Shown here: positions 4,943-8,426 of the stretch, in pieces | How the letters are laid out: every line of letters begins with the position of its first letter | Position numbering within the stretch: position 1 is the first letter of the stretch | From: an uncultured Clostridia bacterium | Lineage (GTDB): Bacteria; Bacillota; Clostridia; Oscillospirales; Acutalibacteraceae | NCBI GenBank assembly: GCA_946405565.1 | Contig: CAMJHU010000062.1 | Location: 1-8,426, forward strand | DNA: 8,426 nucleotides | Reading direction: 5' to 3' | Notes under the pieces: generated by a model | The model's database searches: none | Told to the model about the DNA's origin: nothing | The model's input: the letters and a program-made list of their open reading frames with translations, nothing else | Position numbers and translations under genes: made by a program

Positions 4943-7177
4943 TTGGCTCCCAAAAAGAGAAAAACCTCGCCGCAGCAGGCGGCAATGAGCGGTTATATCA
5001 AAGGCGCGGGCGAAGTGGTGCCACAGGCTATCGTGGATACGCTCGAAGGGAATTATATGCCCTATGCCATGAGCGTCATCATGAGTCGCGCGATTCCGGA
5101 GATCGACGGCTTCAAGCCCTCTCACCGCAAACTGCTCTATACCATGTACAAAATGGGACTGCTGGGCGGCGCCCGGCAAAAATCCTCCAAAATCGCCGGT
5201 TCCACGATGGCACTCAATCCCCACGGCGACGCGGCAATCTATGATACAATGGTGAGAATGACGGTGGCTTACGAAGCCCTGCTTCACCCTTACGTCGATT
5301 CCAAGGGCTCCTTCGGCAAAGCCTATTCGCGCGACACACAGGCGGCAGCCTCCCGATATACCGAAGCACGTCTGGCGCCGATTGCCGCCGAGCTTTTCCG
5401 CGACATCGACAGTGACGCCATCGATATGGTCGATAATTTCGACAATACGATGAAAGAGCCCTCGCTGCTTCCCGTGACGTTTCCCACGATTCTGTGCAAT
5501 ACCAACACCGGTATTGCGGTGGGCATGGCAAGCTCGATCTGCTCCTTCAATCTCAACGAACTCATCGAGACTACCATCCAGCTTCTCAAAAATCCCGCAC
5601 ATGATATCAGCTCCACCCTGCTTGCGCCGGATTTTCCGGGCGGCGGGCAGATCATTTACAACAAAACGGAACTGGAAAAAATCTATCATACCGGACGGGG
5701 CAGCATCAAAGTCCGCGCCCGCTATTCCTACGATCGCGACGCCAACTGCATTGACGTGACCCAGATCCCCCCCACTACCACCTGTGAACAGATCATCGAA
5801 AAAATCATCGAATTGGTGAAGGCAGGCAAGATCAAGGAAATATCCGATATCCGTGACGAACAGGGTTTGCACGGTCTGCGCATTACGATGGACCTCAAAC
5901 GCGGCACCGACCCCGACAAACTCATGCAGAAGCTCTATAAATTCACTTCGCTGGAGGATAGCTTCGCCTGTAATTTCAATGTGCTGATTCATGGCGCTCC
6001 TCGGGTACTGGGCGTAGACGGAATTCTGGACGAGTGGATCAGGTTCCGTATGAATTGCGTGGAACGCCGCACCCGCTTTATTCTCGACAAGAAAAAAGAA
6101 CGTCTCCATCTGCTGGAAGGTCTGCAAAAGATTCTGCTGGACATTGACAAGGCTATCAGAATCATCCGCGAGACGGAAGAGGAAGCGGAAGTTGTTCCCC
6201 ATCTCATGAAGGGGTTCGATATCGACGAAGTCCAGGCGGAATATGTCGCTGAAATCAAGCTGCGCCATATCAATCGCGAATATATTCTCAAACGCACGGA
6301 GGATATTGAAGCTCTTCGCGCCGATATTGCCGATCTGGAAGAAATTCTGGCTTCTCCCAAGCGCGTCCGGAAAATTATCATTGACGAGCTCAAAACCGTC
6401 TCCAAGAAATACGGCCAGCCCCGCCGCAGTATGATTCTCTATGATGTGGAAGAAACCGCCATCGATGATATTTCTCTGGTGCCGGATTACGCGGTTCACC
6501 TTTTTATTACAAAGGAAGGCTACATCAAAAAAATCAGTCCGCAGTCGCTCCGCATGAGCAGCGACCAAAAACTGAAAGAGGGCGATGAAATCGTACAGAC
6601 CTTTGAAACACGCAATCTGGCGGAGCTGCTCTTCATCACGGATCAATGCCGGGTGTATAAAGCCAAGGTCAGTGATTTCAGCGATACCAAAGCAAGCGTT
6701 CTGGGCGAATATATCCCTGCCGTGCTGAGTATGGAAGAAGACGAGCATATCCTGTATGCGATTCTGACCACGGATTACAGCGGCTATGTGCTTTTTGCCT
6801 ATGAAAACGGCAAGGTGGCAAAAACCGAACTTACCACATACGCTACTAAAACCAACCGTAAAAAACTGCTTGCCGCTTACAGTGACAAATCTCCGCTGAT
6901 CAAAGCGCTGTGGATTGCCGAGGACTGTGATCTGCTGCTGCGCTCCTCCGCCGATAAGCTGCTGATTTTTTCTTCCTCCGAAATCCCCGCCAAAACCCGC
7001 ACCGCACAGGGCAATCAGGTGATGACGCTGCGGCGCAACGCCGTGATCAGCGATATGGTGATCTTTTCCCCCGGCATGGTCAGACCTGAGAATGAAAAGA
7101 AATTCCGTCCCCGCCACCTTCCCGCTGCCGGCGTCATCAGTGATGAGCAGCAGGGGGAACAGACCACGCTTTTATAA
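4943..7177 (+). CDS. parC: Type IIA topoisomerase A subunit (divergent ParC/GyrA)
   Basis: This is the DNA-cleaving subunit, 744 residues from a TTG start. The winged-helix region includes MSRAIPEIDGFKPSHRKLLY (47-66) and NPHGDAAIYD (92-101). The active-site pair R138-Y139 lies in ASRYTEARL, where Y139 forms the covalent phosphotyrosine link to DNA. Next come NTNTGIAVGMAS (186-197), the tower domain, and the coiled-coil gate (about 365-490). The C-terminal part (about 500-744) is beta-rich with GYIKK (526-530) marking the first blade, but it contains no QRRGGKG GyrA box, the element gyrases need to wrap DNA and supercoil. That favours topoisomerase IV. A97 occupies the position of E. coli GyrA S83; the acidic partner D101 is kept. 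The gene follows parE by 49 T-rich bases with no terminator, so the two subunits are co-transcribed. Confidence 0.9.
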   Translation: MAPKKRKTSPQQAAMSGYIKGAGEVVPQAIVDTLEGNYMPYAMSVIMSRAIPEIDGFKPSHRKLLYTMYKMGLLGGARQKSSKIAGSTMALNPHGDAAIYDTMVRMTVAYEALLHPYVDSKGSFGKAYSRDTQAAASRYTEARLAPIAAELFRDIDSDAIDMVDNFDNTMKEPSLLPVTFPTILCNTNTGIAVGMASSICSFNLNELIETTIQLLKNPAHDISSTLLAPDFPGGGQIIYNKTELEKIYHTGRGSIKVRARYSYDRDANCIDVTQIPPTTTCEQIIEKIIELVKAGKIKEISDIRDEQGLHGLRITMDLKRGTDPDKLMQKLYKFTSLEDSFACNFNVLIHGAPRVLGVDGILDEWIRFRMNCVERRTRFILDKKKERLHLLEGLQKILLDIDKAIRIIRETEEEAEVVPHLMKGFDIDEVQAEYVAEIKLRHINREYILKRTEDIEALRADIADLEEILASPKRVRKIIIDELKTVSKKYGQPRRSMILYDVEETAIDDISLVPDYAVHLFITKEGYIKKISPQSLRMSSDQKLKEGDEIVQTFETRNLAELLFITDQCRVYKAKVSDFSDTKASVLGEYIPAVLSMEEDEHILYAILTTDYSGYVLFAYENGKVAKTELTTYATKTNRKKLLAAYSDKSPLIKALWIAEDCDLLLRSSADKLLIFSSSEIPAKTRTAQGNQVMTLRRNAVISDMVIFSPGMVRPENEKKFRPRHLPAAGVISDEQQGEQTTLL

Positions 7178-7197
7178 TCCGGACCAATCATTTGATT

Positions 7198-7219
7198 CGA
7201 TAAATATTTATCGTTTTTT
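7198..7219 (+). terminator. Weak candidate terminator after parC
   Basis: The palindrome CGATAAATATTTATCG (7198-7213) is followed by six T residues, 20 bases after the parC stop. The stem is almost all A-T, so termination may be only partial. Confidence 0.42.
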
Positions 7220-7231
7220 AATAAATCGCAC

Positions 7232-7260
7232 TTGACAAACCATCCCAACAGGATTATAAT
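7232..7260 (+). promoter_or_regulatory. Sigma-A type promoter of the lipoprotein gene
   Basis: TTGACA (7232-7237) and TATAAT (7255-7260) are separated by 17 bases, a perfect consensus. The start point would be near 7267, about 45 bases before the ATG at 7312. It makes the lipoprotein gene an independent unit rather than the third gene of the parE operon. Confidence 0.87.
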
Positions 7261-7311
7261 GACAGCATAAGCATCTATGTCGGATTTTTACTGTGAAACG
7301 GGGTTTTGATC

Positions 7312-7836
7312 ATGAAAAAAAGACTGTTCCTTTGTTGCTTGAGCATATGCCTTTTAATAGGACTGGCAAGCTGCGGGGATGTGGAGGCAATATGGAAGCA
7401 ATCGCTTTCGGATAAGATGGGTTTTGACTGCTCGCAGGGAGAGATGGTGGACAGCTATGATTCTCACGGCGGGTTCCACGGCGACGGCACCTCCCTCTAC
7501 ACACTTCAATTTTCCCAAGTAAACGCCGTGGAAGCGCTCCGAATTATCAAAAGCAGCGATCAGTGGCATGAACTCCCGCTTCCCGATGAATATACGGCGG
7601 AAATTTACGGTCTGGAAAAAGAATATTATTACTACTCCCCTTCTCTGGTTCGTGACAACGATTGGGACCATCCCCTGATGCCGCGTGTCAAGAATGGATA
7701 TTATCTCTTTATTGACCGTGGCAGCACCCTCTCGGACGATAAGGACGCACCTGTTTCGAGAGACTATCTCAATTACTCGATTGCCATCTTTGACACGGAT
7801 CACAATACGCTGTATTACGGTGAAAGCGATTCATAA
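7312..7836 (+). CDS. Putative lipoprotein of unknown function with HGGFHGDG motif
   Basis: This 174-residue protein begins MKKR, has a hydrophobic stretch (about 5-17) and a lipobox LAS-C with the cysteine at residue 21, so it should be cleaved by signal peptidase II and lipid-anchored at the outer face of the cytoplasmic membrane. The mature part has HGGFHGDG (52-59), a tyrosine-rich EYYYYS stretch (104-109) and a C-terminal SIAIFDTDHNTLYYGE segment (156-171). I have an impression of similar uncharacterised proteins in Firmicutes but can assign no function. The spaced histidines and acidic residues could bind a metal or ligand, which is only a guess. The ATG at 7312 is chosen over a TTG six bases upstream; the ribosome binding site is weak (GGGG, 7300-7303). 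It has its own promoter, and a small insertion lies three bases after its stop. Confidence 0.82.
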   Translation: MKKRLFLCCLSICLLIGLASCGDVEAIWKQSLSDKMGFDCSQGEMVDSYDSHGGFHGDGTSLYTLQFSQVNAVEALRIIKSSDQWHELPLPDEYTAEIYGLEKEYYYYSPSLVRDNDWDHPLMPRVKNGYYLFIDRGSTLSDDKDAPVSRDYLNYSIAIFDTDHNTLYYGESDS

Positions 7837-7839
7837 TCG

Positions 7840-7842
7840 TTA
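7840..7842. repeat. Left target-site duplication (TTA)
   Basis: TTA directly precedes the left inverted end of the MITE and is matched by TTA at 8023-8025. A three-base match alone is weak; its exact placement at both ends is what supports it. Confidence 0.5.
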
Positions 7843-8022
7843 GAGCCTGTTCAGAATCTCTCCGCACGCGTCTTGCTTGCATATTTTCCGCCATATTTTG
7901 CCAAAATCCAAGGAAACGAATGTTTCCTAGTTAATCACACAAAGTATTGCCTGCGGTTTTGGCTTCATCTGGCGAAAAATCTGACGGCGCAATCCGCATA
8001 CGCGGAGAATCTGAACAGGCTC
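7843..8022. mobile_element. MITE-like element, 180 bp, with long hairpin structure
   Basis: Perfect 13-base inverted ends (7843-7855, GAGCCTGTTCAGA, and 8010-8022) bound a 180-bp element flanked by TTA on both sides (7840-7842 and 8023-8025). The similarity of the two halves extends inward: TCTCCGC recurs inverted next to each end, and an internal stretch starting ATTTTCCGCCA near 7883 matches the reverse complement of about 7951-7977 at 20 of 27 positions. The middle is a perfect hairpin (7911-7917 with 7922-7928). There is no transposase gene, so it would need one supplied in trans. A 3-bp TNA duplication and GAGCC-type ends fit IS5-family (IS1031-like) transposases, an inference from general knowledge. 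The one open frame across it (7873-8166) has no coding character. Confidence 0.75.
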
Positions 8023-8025
8023 TTA
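8023..8025. repeat. Right target-site duplication (TTA)
   Basis: TTA directly follows the right inverted end of the MITE and copies 7840-7842. It also forms the edge of the A-run that gives the minus-strand terminator its T-tract. Confidence 0.5.
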
Positions 8026-8071
8026 AAAAATAGCGGCGGGCTGACGCTTCTGAAAGCGTGCAGCCCGCCGC
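8025..8071 (-). terminator. Strong Rho-independent terminator for the minus-strand membrane protein gene
   Basis: An 11-base GC-rich stem (8033-8043, GCGGCGGGCTG, with 8061-8071) continues into a six-base stem (8044-8049 with 8054-8059) closed by a four-base loop, with one bulged base at 8060. On the minus strand it is followed, after two bases, by six T residues (the A-run at 8025-8030). It begins 28 bases after the stop codon of the gene ending at 8100. Confidence 0.85.
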
Positions 8072-8089
8072 CTGATTGGGATGAGTCAT

Positions 8090-8117
8090 ACCCGCGCCTT
8101 TATGTGCGGGTTTTTTT
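8090..8117 (+). terminator. Rho-independent terminator for the plus-strand lipoprotein unit
   Basis: The stem ACCCGCGC (8090-8097) pairs with GTGCGGGT (8104-8111, one G-T pair) across the loop CTTTAT and is followed by seven T residues (8111-8117). Its right part overlaps the last codons and stop of the convergent minus-strand gene. The insertion at 7843-8022 now separates it from the lipoprotein gene it presumably serves. Confidence 0.85.
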
Positions 8118-8426
8118 ATTGGCAGCTGTTTTTCCCGGTTCTGAAATTCGTACATATTTGGCATAATGTACCACCATCGCACTCAAAAATACCATAGCAC
8201 CCAGCATCATCAGGTGTTTGCTGATATAATTGCCCTTGCCCACACGGTATTCTGCCAACACACCAAACGCGATACACTCCAGGAGAATCAGAAAGGAAAA
8301 AAAGTGTCCCAAACGAAACCGATCTTTTTTTATCGCTTCTATGATCAGCATCAAGAGAATCACTACGCCGCTGACAATACCGATGATCTGCGCAATGTTA
8401 ATAAATCGATTGACGCCCAGTTTCAG
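8100..8426 (-). CDS. Hypothetical membrane protein, C-terminal part
   Basis: An open frame enters from the right edge and ends at a TAA at 8100, giving 108 visible residues; the true start lies outside. Three hydrophobic segments are visible: one around FINIAQIIGIVSGVV (visible residues about 8-30), a second starting HFFSFLILLECIAFGVL, and a third starting HLMMLGAMVFLSAMVV. The tail is basic (AANKKTRT). The segments are separated by short charged loops, as expected for a small polytopic inner-membrane protein. I do not recognise the family. That the frame is real is supported by the continuous hydrophobic pattern, by openness to the edge and by the strong terminator 28 bases downstream. The last codons overlap a terminator acting on the opposite strand, which explains the lysine- and threonine-rich end. 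Confidence 0.68.
   Translation of the reverse strand: MKLGVNRFINIAQIIGIVSGVVILLMLIIEAIKKDRFRLGHFFSFLILLECIAFGVLAEYRVGKGNYISKHLMMLGAMVFLSAMVVHYAKYVRISEPGKTAANKKTRT

Noticed and set aside
4904..7117. 737-residue open frame on the minus strand opposite parC
   Set aside because: It is codon-aligned with parC and exists only because parC avoids TTA, CTA and TCA. It is rich in His, Phe and Gly in the way antisense shadows are, and has no recognisable domain.
7873..8166. 97-residue plus-strand open frame across the MITE and both terminators
   Set aside because: It reads through the palindromic element, a GC-rich hairpin and a terminator T-run, with no ribosome binding site and no coherent protein character.

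Overview
The window looks like a piece of a Bacillota chromosome, most likely Clostridia (a Negativicutes host cannot be excluded). This rests on the gene families present (RqcH, TrmK, a Nif3-like protein, a DUF1858 redox protein, a divergent ParE/ParC pair), strong AGGAG-type ribosome binding sites, and three near-consensus sigma-A promoters that all have 17-base spacers. Base composition is moderate. Most of the region is core chromosome; the only sign of a mobile element is one small non-coding insertion near the right end.

Left part (1-2714, minus strand): a four-gene cluster reads leftwards from a TTGACA-17-TATAAT promoter at 2686-2714. In transcription order it encodes a 66-residue DUF1858 CxxC protein, the tRNA m1A22 methyltransferase TrmK, a Nif3/YqfO-type metal protein, and the N-terminal 280 residues of RqcH, which is cut by the window edge. 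A hairpin lies between the DUF1858 gene and trmK, and trmK overlaps the Nif3 gene. The cluster joins tRNA modification, ribosome-associated quality control and a small redox-type protein.

Middle part (2809-7177, plus strand): a second promoter, 95 bases from the first and divergent from it, drives a type IIA topoisomerase pair. The B subunit (parE-like, 663 aa) and A subunit (parC-like, 744 aa, TTG start) keep the catalytic residues. The ATP-binding glycine motif is altered, there is no GyrA box, and alanine replaces the quinolone-contact serine. Topoisomerase IV is the better label, but decatenation activity is inferred.

Right part (7178-8426): a third consensus promoter drives a 174-aa lipoprotein of unknown function with an HGGFHGDG motif. 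Three bases after its stop codon lies a 180-bp MITE-like element with 13-bp perfect inverted ends, a TTA target duplication and an interior that folds into a long imperfect hairpin. It sits directly against the T-tract of a minus-strand terminator. A plus-strand terminator overlaps the end of the convergent gene, a partial three-helix membrane protein that runs off the right edge.

I see no CRISPR array, tRNA, rRNA, complete insertion sequence or defence system. The most unusual items are the MITE inserted in a convergent terminator region, the divergent topoisomerase and the unassigned lipoprotein.
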